The position numbers and the translations under genes are program-made. A stretch of 64,000 nucleotides of DNA. Origin: Nocardia vermiculata NBRC 100427 (lineage in GTDB: Bacteria; Actinomycetota; Actinomycetes; Mycobacteriales; Mycobacteriaceae). Below the pieces are notes generated by a model. That model searched no databases and was not told where the DNA came from. It was given only the letters and a program-made list of their open reading frames with translations. The DNA lies in assembly GCF_001613265.1 (NCBI RefSeq), contig NZ_BDCA01000003.1, forward strand, positions 1-64,000. Direction: 5' to 3'. Shown in pieces: positions 1 through 8,925 of the stretch (positions are counted from its first letter, which is position 1; each line of letters begins with the position of its first letter).

Positions 1-830
1 GCGCGCGGTGGGCGCATGGCGGCGGCACGGCCGGCCGCGGTGTTGGGCGGGGGAGTGTCCTCGTCTTCACCGCTGCCCGCGGCGCCCGCGACGATGGGAT
101 GACTCTGGCCGTAATCGAGGTCGATCACATCGGCCACCACGACGGTGACGTTGTCGGGACCGCCGCTGCGCAATGCCAATTCGATGAGCCGGTCGGCGGC
201 CTCGTCGGTATTGCCCTCGCGCAGGGTGTTCTCGATGGTCTCGTCGCTCACCACGTCGGACAGGCCGTCCGAACACAGCAGATACCGGTCCCCGGCCCGT
301 GCTTCGCGGACGATGAGCGTGGGCTCTATCTCGTTACCGGTGAGCGCCCGCATGATCAGTGACCGTTGCGGGTGGGTGTGTGCCTGTTCCGGCGTGATCC
401 GGCCCTCGTCGACCAGTGATTGCACGAAGGTGTCGTCACGGGTGATCTGCGCCAGCTCGCCGTCGCGCAGCATGTAGGCCCGAGAATCTCCGATGTGGCC
501 GAGGCCGAGTTTCTTGCCGGCGAACAGGATGGTGGTGAGCGTGGTGCCCATACCGTCGAGTTCGGGATCCTCCTCGACCTCGTCGGCGATCGCGGCATTA
601 CCTTCGCGAATTGCCCGGTCCAGCTTGCCGAGGAGATCGTCGCCGGGTTCGTCGTCGTCGAGATGGGCCAGCGCGGCGATCATCAGCTGGGAGGCGACTT
701 CACCGGCAGCGTGGCCGCCCATGCCGTCGGCCAGCGCGAGCAGGCGTGCACCCGCGTAGACGGAATCCTCGTTGTTCGCCCGGACGAGCCCACGGTCGCT
801 ACGCGCTGCGTAGCGGAGAACTTGAGTCAC
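1..830 (-). CDS. pstP: PP2C-family Ser/Thr phosphatase PstP (C-terminus cut by window edge)
   Basis: This gene encodes the phosphatase that reverses PknA/PknB-type Ser/Thr kinase phosphorylation in cell-wall and division control. It starts with GTG at 830 and stays open to base 1, giving about 276 residues. The PP2C domain fills most of this. Near the N-terminus are the RSDRG and NNEDS motifs and the metal-site motif DGMGGHAAGE (Asp35). Further on come GMGTTLTT and HIGDSRAY. The acidic, proline-rich juxtamembrane linker begins before the edge; the expected transmembrane helix and extracellular tail lie outside. The start overlaps the fhaB stop as GTGA, which implies translational coupling. 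M. tuberculosis PstP is about 514 residues. Confidence 0.95.
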   Translation of the reverse strand, partial: MTQVLRYAARSDRGLVRANNEDSVYAGARLLALADGMGGHAAGEVASQLMIAALAHLDDDEPGDDLLGKLDRAIREGNAAIADEVEEDPELDGMGTTLTTILFAGKKLGLGHIGDSRAYMLRDGELAQITRDDTFVQSLVDEGRITPEQAHTHPQRSLIMRALTGNEIEPTLIVREARAGDRYLLCSDGLSDVVSDETIENTLREGNTDEAADRLIELALRSGGPDNVTVVVADVIDLDYGQSHPIVAGAAGSGEDEDTPPPNTAAGRAAAMRPPR

Positions 831-1294
831 GATCGCAGCTCGATCACAGTCTTACCCACACGGACAGGAGAGCCGAGCGGAACTCGGACAGGGGTGGTGA
901 CCTTCGCTCGATCGAGGTAGGTCCCGTTGGTCGATCCTAAATCTTCGACGTACCAGTCCTCGCCGCGCGGCGATAAACGCGCGTGCCGCGTCGAGGCGTA
1001 GTCGTCGGTCAGAACCAGCGTGGAATCGTCTGCACGCCCGATCAGCACCGGTTGGGTGCCGAGCGTGATCCGAGTGCCGGCTAGTGAACCCTGAGTCACC
1101 ACTAGATACTTGGCGCCCTTCTGGCCACGGCTGAAGGATGGCAGTACCGCCGAACCACGGGTGGGTCGGGGCTGAATCCGGATGCCTGATGCCGCGTAGA
1201 TGTCGCTGCGCAAAGTTCGAAGTACCGCCCACACGAACAGCCACAACAGCAAGAGGAATCCCGCACGGGTCAACTGCAGAATGAGTCCCTGCAC
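827..1294 (-). CDS. fhaB: FHA-domain membrane protein FhaB (FipA)
   Basis: A 155-residue phosphothreonine-binding adaptor of the Ser/Thr kinase system, the same length as M. tuberculosis FhaB. One N-terminal membrane helix (about residues 8-27) is followed by a linker and an FHA domain (about 62-152). The FHA motifs are GR at 86-87, STRH at 101-104 and GSTNGT at 120-125. The GTG at 1294 was chosen because AGGAGGT lies five bases upstream and the protein then begins like known FhaB; an upstream in-frame start would add 33 unrelated residues. The stop overlaps the pstP start by GTGA. The family recruits phosphorylated division and cell-wall proteins such as FtsZ or MviN partners; that part is family knowledge, not seen here. 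Confidence 0.95.
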   Translation of the reverse strand: MQGLILQLTRAGFLLLLWLFVWAVLRTLRSDIYAASGIRIQPRPTRGSAVLPSFSRGQKGAKYLVVTQGSLAGTRITLGTQPVLIGRADDSTLVLTDDYASTRHARLSPRGEDWYVEDLGSTNGTYLDRAKVTTPVRVPLGSPVRVGKTVIELRS

Positions 1295-1478
1295 GGCTCC
1301 ACCTCCTGTTCGACCGGTCCCGTAGTGGCATTTCGTCCCCCAACCGGCGTGCTGGTCAGCACGGCCCGGCTGCCGAACGAATGTTGGCAGCATAGTAGGG
1401 CCGATGACCGGTTGCGATCACGATATGGGCGCGGGATTTTCGCGCCATATCGTGACCTGCTCCGGCGAGCTTACGGGA

Positions 1479-2927
1479 TCAGACGATTCGGATCAGGATC
1501 TCGGAATGCCCGGCGCGAATCACATCGCCGTCGGCGAGCTGCCAATCCTGTACGGGCGAGCCGTTGACCAGGGTTCCGTTGGTCGAACCGAGATCGGAGA
1601 GCATGGCCACCTGGCCGTCCCAGCGGACCTCGATGTGGCGGCGCGAGACCCCGGTATCGGGAAGCCGGAAGTGGGCATCCTGGCCGCGGCCGATGATGTT
1701 ACTTCCCTCACGCAATTGATAGGTGCGGCCGCTGCCGTCGTCGAGATGCAGGGTGGCCGAATAGCCGGATGCGCTGCGCGGTGCGGCCGGCGGTGGTGCG
1801 GCGGCATAGCCGCCTTGCTGGCCGTAGGCCTGCTGCTGGGCGTACCCCTCGTCGGCCCCGTAGGCGCCCTGGTCCGCGTAGCCCTGGTCGGCATACCCCT
1901 GATCGGCGTATCCCGGGTCCGCGTAGCCCTGCTGGGCGTAGCCCGGGTCCGCGTAGGCCTGCTGGCCGTCGCCGTAGGCCGGCTGGGCATACCCCTGGTC
2001 GTAACCGGGGGCCTGGCCGTAGCCGGGCTGCTGCCCGTAGGGCTGTTCCGGGTAGCCCTGCTGCTGTCCATAGCCCTGGTCGGCGTAGCCCTGCTGCCCG
2101 TAACCCTGGTCGTAGCCACCCTGGTCGTAGCCCTGGTCGGCATAGGCCTGCTGCTGTCCGTAACCCTGGTCGGCATAGGCCTGCTGCCCGTAACCCTGGT
2201 CGTAGCTGCCCTGGTCGTAGCTACCTTGGTCGGCGTAGCCCTGCTGGCCGTAGGCCGCGCCACCCTGTTGGTAGTCGTATCCGTTCTGATAGTCACCGTA
2301 GGCGGGCTGACCTTCGGCACCCGGGTACTGACCACCACGGCCGTAGTCGTCCGGATAGTTCGGAGCGGGGTGGCCCCCGGGCGGCGGCGCGTACCCGCGG
2401 TTGCGTGGATCGGACTCCGCGGGCTCTCGGCTGGGGTCGTAGCCTGAGTTCTGCGTCATGGGGCCAGCTCCTGGTTGCGGGTGTGCGGGTCGTTGTGGGG
2501 GTTGTCCAGGTTTACCAGGTGGTCGGTACGGGGCCGGCCGATTCCGGTCGTCCGCATCCGGATCCACCTTGCCGTGCGTCCTGAACTGTCCGGTGTGCAG
2601 CGTAGGGGATGTCTCGAATCCGACGCGCACTTCACCGTAGGTCTGCCACCCTTGCTCGCGGATGTAGTCCTGTAGATGCCTGGCGAACGCACGGGTCGTC
2701 AACTCCTGATCTGCGTCGAGTTCTTGCAGGTCCGTGGGGTTGACGGTGATGACGTAGACATTCGGTGCGAGGATGTGGCCACCGTCGAGTTCGGTGAGCC
2801 GGTCCGATGCTTCGCGTTGTAGCGCCGCCTCCACTTCCTGTGGGACGACACTACCGCCGAAGACTCGGGCGAAGGCATCACCGACGGCGCCCTGCAGACG
2901 TCGTTCGAAACGCGAGACGATGCCCAT
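1479..2927 (-). CDS. fhaA: FHA-domain protein FhaA with DUF3662 domain and long Gly/Tyr/Gln repeat linker
   Basis: A 482-residue adaptor of the PknB signalling system. Residues 1-120 form the DUF3662 domain, starting [19 protein letters not shown]. Residues about 150-375 are a low-complexity linker rich in G, Y, Q, A and D, with repeated units such as [10 protein letters not shown]. The C-terminal FHA domain starts near 390, with GR at 413-414, SRRH at 428-431 and STNGT at 448-452. An AAGGGAGG ribosome site precedes the ATG. The gene heads a probable fhaA-fhaB-pstP transcript with a 184-base gap to fhaB. In mycobacteria FhaA binds the pseudokinase-like MviN to restrain peptidoglycan synthesis. 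Confidence 0.95.
   Translation of the reverse strand: MGIVSRFERRLQGAVGDAFARVFGGSVVPQEVEAALQREASDRLTELDGGHILAPNVYVITVNPTDLQELDADQELTTRAFARHLQDYIREQGWQTYGEVRVGFETSPTLHTGQFRTHGKVDPDADDRNRPAPYRPPGKPGQPPQRPAHPQPGAGPMTQNSGYDPSREPAESDPRNRGYAPPPGGHPAPNYPDDYGRGGQYPGAEGQPAYGDYQNGYDYQQGGAAYGQQGYADQGSYDQGSYDQGYGQQAYADQGYGQQQAYADQGYDQGGYDQGYGQQGYADQGYGQQQGYPEQPYGQQPGYGQAPGYDQGYAQPAYGDGQQAYADPGYAQQGYADPGYADQGYADQGYADQGAYGADEGYAQQQAYGQQGGYAAAPPPAAPRSASGYSATLHLDDGSGRTYQLREGSNIIGRGQDAHFRLPDTGVSRRHIEVRWDGQVAMLSDLGSTNGTLVNGSPVQDWQLADGDVIRAGHSEILIRIV
1815..2330 (-). repeat. In-frame minisatellite-like repeats within fhaA
   Basis: Degenerate 15- to 30-base units, reading on the minus strand as codons for [15 protein letters not shown] and GSYDQ, are repeated dozens of times. 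They make the flexible linker between the two FhaA domains. The units stay in frame, so copy number could change without breaking the gene. The boundaries are approximate. Confidence 0.8.
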
Positions 2928-3232
2928 AGCGGCCTCCCTTCGATACCCACCCTCGTACGTTCACCCGGTCTGTCCACGCCGGTTGATCGGGCCGTGTCGC
3001 CCTGATGTCACGATCCAGCGACACGACATGCCGATAGGGCGTGTCGTCGAACAGACACGGTCTCTGCATGATATCCACGATCCTCCACACCTGTAACTCG
3101 CGATTACCTCCGGTGAGTTCCCGCGCCGGGTGAAATCTCCGGAAGAGTTCCTGTCGCAACCTCCTTGGTATTGCCTTTGACCAGGCGATTTCATATGGGT
3201 ACCCGGTGCGTGCTACTGTCATCCAGTCGCTC
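2928..3232. other. Intergenic region between divergent fhaA and tRNA-Leu
   Basis: About 305 bases without a gene. It must hold the fhaA promoter (minus strand) and the tRNA promoter (plus strand). On the plus strand a TACTGT hexamer at 3214-3219, about 13 bases before the tRNA, could be its -10 element. A good -35 at standard spacing was not found. A TTGACC lies at 3177-3182, too far for that -10. No protein-coding signal is seen. Confidence 0.5.
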
Positions 3233-3315
3233 GGGCGAGTGGCGGAATGGCAGACGCGCTGGCTTCAGGTGCCAGTGTCCTTCGGGACGTGGGGGTTCAA
3301 GTCCCCCTTCGCCCA
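3233..3315 (+). tRNA. tRNA-Leu (anticodon CAG)
   Basis: An 83-nucleotide class II tRNA. The acceptor GGGCGAG pairs with TTCGCCC at 3308-3314, with A as discriminator. The anticodon stem CTGGC/GCCAG holds the loop TTCAGGT, giving anticodon CAG, which reads CUG. A long variable arm (stem TCC/GGA with a TTCG loop) and the T-arm GGGGG-TTCAAGT-CCCCC are clear. CCA is not encoded. A tRNA-Leu also lies next to fhaA in M. tuberculosis. Confidence 0.96.
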
Positions 3316-3340
3316 CAGAAGTAGTTCGATGAACTACGAC

Positions 3341-3380
3341 AGTAGAGGCCGTGGATTCTTCGGAATCCACGGCCTCTACT
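3341..3380. terminator. 18-bp hairpin with UUCG loop after tRNA-Leu
   Basis: A perfect inverted repeat: 18 bases (3341-3358), loop TTCG, 18 bases (3363-3380), with a C(UUCG)G closing pair that makes a very stable tetraloop. It lies 26 bases after the tRNA and 24 bases past the stop of the convergent small membrane gene, so it probably terminates transcription from both sides. There is no long U-run, as is usual in actinobacteria. Confidence 0.88.
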
Positions 3381-3403
3381 GCGTTTACCTGATATTCGGC
3401 TGC

Positions 3404-3634
3404 TCACCTTCGGCCCCTGCGTCGCATGGTCAACACTCCGGCGAGCCAGCCCACCGCGAACATCACCAGCAGTACCAGCCACATCGGGGAAGTGATCTCG
3501 ATGAGCAGGAATTCGATCGAGGTTCGCCCGCGGTTCTCGGCGACGAAGATGATCGCCAATACCAGCAGTACCAACGCCACCCACTGCGTCGGGGAGACGC
3601 GGGAGAGTATCGAGCGCTTTTCCGAGGTGCTCAT
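3404..3634 (-). CDS. Small two-helix membrane protein, LapA/DUF1049-like
   Basis: A 76-residue protein with two hydrophobic helices (about residues 17-33 and 45-68), an N-terminal polar stretch and a basic tail ending RRRGRR. Length and layout fit the LapA-domain (DUF1049) family, in which an ENR motif follows helix 1; here it is AENRG. The function of actinobacterial members is unknown. It ends at the bidirectional hairpin after tRNA-Leu. The family call rests on pattern alone. Confidence 0.8.
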   Translation of the reverse strand: MSTSEKRSILSRVSPTQWVALVLLVLAIIFVAENRGRTSIEFLLIEITSPMWLVLLVMFAVGWLAGVLTMRRRGRR

Positions 3635-3720
3635 CAGGTGTCCCTTCGTCGTGGCCGGAGTTGTTCATCGGGTGCGGACGGGCGACGTGGACCAGCGGCC
3701 GGTTCGGGTGTTGCGCTGCG

Positions 3721-4059
3721 TTAGTCCCGATTCCGGCTGTGGACGTGGTCCTCGGCCTCGGGGGTGACCGGATCGGTGATATCGGCGAACTCCGGGTGCT
3801 TGTCTATATATCCGGCGACGAACGGGCATACCGGCACGACACGCAGCCCGGCTGCCCTGGTGCGAATCAGTGCCTGCGATACCAGAGCACCCGCCAAACC
3901 GCGGCCGGCGAAGTCGGAGCCGATTTCGGTGTGATGGAAGATCCGCTGCCCACCGTGATCCACGAACTCGGCGAAGCCGGCGGGCCGATCGTCCACGCTG
4001 ATGTCGAACCGTTCCGCGGCCTGGGTCACGACCGGGTCCGGCTGCTGTTCGGTGGTCAT
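3721..4059 (-). CDS. GNAT-fold N-acetyltransferase, NATD1/YjdJ type
   Basis: A 112-residue minimal GNAT domain of the GCN5-related type (Acetyltransf_CG family). Visible features are the substrate strand DDRPAGFAEF, the HHTEI strand, the acetyl-CoA loop FAGRGLAGALV (a Q/RxxGxG/A-like motif) and the late VVPVCPFVAGYIDKHPE segment typical of this family. The substrate is unknown. It follows the DUF1049-like gene upstream on the same strand with an 86-base gap. Confidence 0.88.
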   Translation of the reverse strand: MTTEQQPDPVVTQAAERFDISVDDRPAGFAEFVDHGGQRIFHHTEIGSDFAGRGLAGALVSQALIRTRAAGLRVVPVCPFVAGYIDKHPEFADITDPVTPEAEDHVHSRNRD

Positions 4060-4749
4060 GGCTCCAGTATTGCCGTCCGGCGTGCCGGAAGCGGGCAGGT
4101 TCGCCTTCCCGGCTGCGACCAGTGTGATCTTCGCCGCATTGCGCAGGGCGGGGCAGAGGCTGTTCAGGTGTGTGAGGAGTGATATTTCGAGTTCGCTGTC
4201 GCTCTATCTCGGTTATTCAGCGGATGCCTATATGTGACCTCCTGAGATTTGCCTGGCAAGCTCCTTGGATTTCAGGTTGCAAACATACTTGCAGTTTGTT
4301 TTTCCGGTGTGTCGGCGGGCTCAAACGCTTTGGCTGACGAGGCGATCAGTGCCTTTACCTGCGGTGATGACGTTCGGCTGCCTCTCGACGGGTGACCGGG
4401 AAACATCCGTGCAGACGGCGTCGTGTGGTGTGGGAGTGGGTGAAAAGTAGGGGAAAAACCCCCATACACAATTGTTGAGGTTTGTGTCGAGTGGTTATTT
4501 CGGACCGCCCGCCAGGAATTTGCGCACCGTCTCCGGAGTCGATGTCAGGGAGTCGGTTTCGGGATGGTTACGCGCAGGCAGACGCGATGGCCGGGTGGTT
4601 GCGTGGCGGTAACGATTGTGTAGAGTCAACGGCAACGCTGGCCGCAGCTGAGCTGGACTCGCTGCGGCCAGTGGATCTCAAATTCCGGACCCGATCATCG
4701 TCCGAATTCCTCACTTCTCGCAAGGGATTTTCTCAGCGCCAGCATAAAG
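4060..4749. other. 690-base gene-free stretch with locally lowered GC
   Basis: No convincing coding frame was found on either strand. GC falls around 4180-4350 and 4440-4500 compared with neighbours. Short features: CAAAC-N9-GTTTG around 4279-4297, GGGG-AAAAA-CCCC near 4450-4462, and a 10-bp hairpin at 4638-4671 (listed separately). The promoter of the GNAT gene (minus strand, start 4059) should lie at the left end. A small RNA is possible but nothing here proves it. Confidence 0.5.
4638..4671 (-). terminator. Hairpin downstream of the SpoIIM gene
   Basis: CTGGCCGCAG at 4638-4647 pairs with CTGCGGCCAG at 4662-4671 across a 14-base loop. It lies about 80 bases past the stop of the minus-strand SpoIIM gene. 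There is no U-run, so this is a candidate only. Confidence 0.5.
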
Positions 4750-5751
4750 CTACCGGATGTTAACCGGAAGTGCGCTCAGCTCATGCTCCGCCGCAGTGCG
4801 TGCAGCCTGTTCCTGCGCCGCTCGTCGTCCGGCACCGAATACATAGGCCAGAAAACCGATTTCGGCAATCAGCCCGATACCGATTCGCACCGGTGCCGGT
4901 AGGCCACTCGGCGTGACGAAGCCCTCGATCACACCGGAGACCAGAAGCACCCCCACCAGCCCCACGGCGATTGCCGCCGTGGCGCGGCCCTGCCGTGCCA
5001 ATGCTTCCGCGCGTGACCGGCGCCCCGGATCGATGAGCGTCCAGCCCAGCTGCAACCCGGCCCCGCCGGCCACGAAAACCGCGGTGAGCTCCAGCATTCC
5101 GTGTGGCAGCAGGAAGCCGAAGAAGGAATCGAGGCGACCCGCATCGGCCATCAGGCCGCCCGAGATCCCGACATTCACCGCGTTCATGAACAGCAGATAG
5201 GCCGCCGGGAGAATGACGATGCCGGTGAACAGCGCGATCGCCGACACCCAGGCGTTGTTGGTCCAGACCTGAGCGGCGAAGGCGTCGTGCGGATGTTCGG
5301 AGTAGTAGGACTCGAAGGTGCCGCCGGGCGCGGTCAGTAGTTGCGCGTCGGCGGGCACCCCCAGAAACCGGCGCGCCGCGCCGGAGCCGGACACCCAGAT
5401 GCCGAATCCGGTCGACACCCCGAGAAATGCCACCAGGACACCGGTCCACCACGGCCACGCCCGGTACACCGCTGCCGGGAAGCGGTGAGTAAAGAAGTAG
5501 GTGATCTGGGACCGGGTATCGGTCCGCGCGCCCAGTAGCCGTCCGCGGGCTCGTGCCAGGACCGCGCTCACACCGTTGATCAGCTCGGGATCGGGAGAGT
5601 GCGATTGCAACCGGGCCAACTGCTGGGAGGTGCGGCGGTACAGCGCGACGAACTCGTCGACCTCGGCGCCGGTCAGGTGACGCTGTCCGGCCAGCCGATC
5701 GAGTCGATCCCAATGCCGACGCTGCGCGTACGAATAGGCGTCGACGTCCAT
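4750..5751 (-). CDS. Stage II sporulation protein M (SpoIIM/DUF95) family membrane protein
   Basis: A 333-residue multi-pass membrane protein. After a soluble N-terminal helical part (to about residue 105), hydrophobic helices and the DUF95 signature region follow: the SEHPHDAFAAQVWTNNAWVS segment, then a NAVNVG motif and FLLPHGMLELTAVF. The ATG at 5751 was preferred over an earlier in-frame start because GGAGGAG lies just upstream. Actinobacteria without spores keep this gene beside MoxR, DUF58 and RDD genes (M. tuberculosis Rv3694c), so its job is tied to that unsolved complex rather than to sporulation. It is divergent from the RDD gene, with 89 bases between. Confidence 0.92.
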   Translation of the reverse strand: MDVDAYSYAQRRHWDRLDRLAGQRHLTGAEVDEFVALYRRTSQQLARLQSHSPDPELINGVSAVLARARGRLLGARTDTRSQITYFFTHRFPAAVYRAWPWWTGVLVAFLGVSTGFGIWVSGSGAARRFLGVPADAQLLTAPGGTFESYYSEHPHDAFAAQVWTNNAWVSAIALFTGIVILPAAYLLFMNAVNVGISGGLMADAGRLDSFFGFLLPHGMLELTAVFVAGGAGLQLGWTLIDPGRRSRAEALARQGRATAAIAVGLVGVLLVSGVIEGFVTPSGLPAPVRIGIGLIAEIGFLAYVFGAGRRAAQEQAARTAAEHELSALPVNIR

Positions 5752-5840
5752 CGGCTCCTCCTCCAGTCGTCCCGGAGCGCACCACGCCCCCTCCTCGAAG
5801 GCTAGTTCCTGGGTGGCCGATTCGAGATACTGGAACAACC

Positions 5841-6659
5841 ATGGCCGAGTTCATCACCGGGGAGGCGGTCTCCCTGCAGCTACCGATCGCCCGCATTCCG
5901 ACCCGCGCGGCCGCGTTCGCCGTCGATCTGATGTTGCAGGTGGCACTCGCACTCGGGCTGCTGCTGGCGGCCGTGCTGCTGGTTCCACGCTTGGACGGTG
6001 CCTGGCTCGACACGGTCCTGTTGCTCGGCACCGTCACCGTGTTGGTCGGCTATCCGGTGGTCAGCGAGACACTGCTGCGTGGCCGGACCGTCGGCAAGAT
6101 GGCGATGGGACTGCGGGTGGTACGCGACGACGGCGGGCCCATCGGCTTCCGGCATGCGCTGACCCGTGGCCTGGCCGCCGCACTGGTGGACTTCTGGAAT
6201 CTCGGCGGCTTCGGCTTCGTCGCGGTGGTCACCTCGCTGTGCTCGCCGCGGGCACGGCGGGTCGGCGACATCCTGGCCGGCACCGTGGTGGTGTCGGATC
6301 GCGCGCGACTTCCCATGCCCGCCCTGGCGACGGTGCCGCCCTGGCTGGCCGGATGGGTCGCCGGCATGGATCTGAGCGGACTCACCGAGGAACTCGCGCT
6401 GTCGGTGCGGCAGTACCTGACCAGATATCCGCAGCTGACTCCGCAGGCACAGGCCGACCTCGGCACCGCCCTGGTGCAGGCGGTGTGTCGTCAGTTACGG
6501 GTCGCGCCGGTCGTGGGATACCCGCCGCTGCAGATTCTGGGTGCGGTGATCGGCGAACGGCAGCGCCGGACGTTGCCGCCACCGCAGCTGCCCTTCTGGG
6601 CCGTTCCGCCCGTGCCGGCGGCGCCGGTCTCGCCGCCTACAGCGCGCCCGTCCGTTTGA
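5841..6659 (+). CDS. RDD family membrane protein
   Basis: A 272-residue protein. The N-terminal RDD domain has IPTRAAAFAVDLMLQ (Arg and Asp of the name) in the first helix, a second helix near residues 50-75, the loop RGRTVGKMAMGLRVV and a third hydrophobic segment near 110-130. The tail is cytosolic and proline-rich at the end. It matches the position of M. tuberculosis Rv3695 in the MoxR cluster. The last 23 bases overlap the convergent DUF58 gene. The molecular role is unknown. Confidence 0.92.
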   Translation: MAEFITGEAVSLQLPIARIPTRAAAFAVDLMLQVALALGLLLAAVLLVPRLDGAWLDTVLLLGTVTVLVGYPVVSETLLRGRTVGKMAMGLRVVRDDGGPIGFRHALTRGLAAALVDFWNLGGFGFVAVVTSLCSPRARRVGDILAGTVVVSDRARLPMPALATVPPWLAGWVAGMDLSGLTEELALSVRQYLTRYPQLTPQAQADLGTALVQAVCRQLRVAPVVGYPPLQILGAVIGERQRRTLPPPQLPFWAVPPVPAAPVSPPTARPSV

Positions 6660-7929
6660 GCTCCAGGTATTCGTCGGCCAGTGCCTCCGGCAGCCGTTCG
6701 GGAGCCGCGGCCACCACGTCGATGCCACGGCGCTGCAGCGTCTCCCGCACGATCGCGCGTTCGGCGAGCAGATGTTCGGCCGCCGCGGCCGCGTAGATCG
6801 TACCGATGGTGTCGCGGCGTTTCGCCGCCGCCGCAATCTCCGGGTCGGTGACCGAAACGATCAGCACCCGATGGCGCTTGGTCAGTACCGGTAGGACCGG
6901 CAGCAGATTCTCCTCCACCATCGCGCCGTCGAGGCTGGTGAACCACACCACCAGACTGCGGCGGCGAGTATGGCGAACGGCCGTGCGCACCAGCGCCGGA
7001 GTATCGGTATCGGCAAGGGCGGGAACGATGCCCGACAACGCGTGCATCAGCGTGGACTGCACGGCCTTGCCACGTACGCCCCGGACCTCGGCACGAACCT
7101 CGCGATCGAAGGCGAGCAGATCGACGGTGTCGCCGGCGGCGGCAGCCAGGCCACCCAGTAACAGGGCCGCCTCGATCGCGGTGTCGAGTCTGGTCTGTTC
7201 GCCCAGGCGGGCGGCACTGACACGGCCCGTATCCATCAGCATCAGCACGTGCCGGTTGCGTTCGGGCCGCCAGGTGCGTACCAGCACGTCACTGGCGCGG
7301 GCGGTGGCGCGCCAATCGATGGAACGCACATCGTCACCGGCGACATACTCGCGAAAAGCGTCGAATTCCGAACCGGGACCGCGCATATTCGCCACCGAGC
7401 GACCGTCGAGATGGTGCAGCCGCTTCACCTTGGCCGACAGAATCCGCTCCGATCGAAACGCCGGCAGCGCACGGACCGTCGCCGCGACGGTGCGGCGGAA
7501 CTGACGCCCGGCCAGGCCGAGTGGACCGACACAGCGGACCGTCACCGGCCCCGCGACCCGATCGCCGCGCCGTGCGGGACATACAGTGGTACGCAGCGTG
7601 GTTCGGCTGCCGGGTGGAAGTCGCACCGTGTGGGTGGCCTCCGGCGCTCGCGCACTCGGCGGCCAGTCGTCCCACAACCACGCGCGCACGGTACGTGGAC
7701 CACGATTGTGCACGGTGAGCTCGACGGTGACCGGGCGACCGACGCGCACCGTGGTCAGCGGCGCCCGGTGCAGGTCCAGTTCGTCGGTGCGGCACGCCGC
7801 CACGTCGACGGCGACGAGCACGACGAGCAGGCCCGTCATCGCCACCACTCCGACCCAGGACGGCAGTGCGAAGACGACGACTAGCGCGGCGACGGCGGCC
7901 CCCGCCACCAGACGGCCGGTGACGATCAT
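6637..7929 (-). CDS. DUF58 domain protein with vWA-like fold
   Basis: A 430-residue protein with two N-terminal membrane helices (about 5-45), a beta-rich middle part and the DUF58 core at GSEFDAFREYVAGDDVRSID. A vWA-like part follows, where the metal site LMDTGR is a degenerate MIDAS. DUF58 proteins nearly always pair with MoxR AAA+ ATPases, as here; the ATPase is thought to remodel or insert metal or cofactor into partners. The start at 7929 lies two bases after the moxR stop, so translation is probably coupled. It corresponds to M. tuberculosis Rv3693. Confidence 0.93.
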   Translation of the reverse strand: MIVTGRLVAGAAVAALVVVFALPSWVGVVAMTGLLVVLVAVDVAACRTDELDLHRAPLTTVRVGRPVTVELTVHNRGPRTVRAWLWDDWPPSARAPEATHTVRLPPGSRTTLRTTVCPARRGDRVAGPVTVRCVGPLGLAGRQFRRTVAATVRALPAFRSERILSAKVKRLHHLDGRSVANMRGPGSEFDAFREYVAGDDVRSIDWRATARASDVLVRTWRPERNRHVLMLMDTGRVSAARLGEQTRLDTAIEAALLLGGLAAAAGDTVDLLAFDREVRAEVRGVRGKAVQSTLMHALSGIVPALADTDTPALVRTAVRHTRRRSLVVWFTSLDGAMVEENLLPVLPVLTKRHRVLIVSVTDPEIAAAAKRRDTIGTIYAAAAAEHLLAERAIVRETLQRRGIDVVAAAPERLPEALADEYLELKRTGAL

Positions 7930-7931
7930 CG

Positions 7932-8915
<984 letters not shown>

Positions 8916-8925
8916 CCGGTCTCCG

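Noticed and set aside
1815..2330. A CRISPR array
   Set aside because: The units are short, degenerate, in frame and without unique spacers; they encode the FhaA linker.
1520..2584. Long open frames opposite and beside fhaA
   Set aside because: They are other-frame copies of the fhaA repeat and have repetitive Arg/Pro/Thr composition unlike any protein family.
4482..4763. A 93-residue plus-strand protein
   Set aside because: No ribosome site or domain is visible, its codon use is unlike its neighbours, and it contains the hairpin at 4638-4671.
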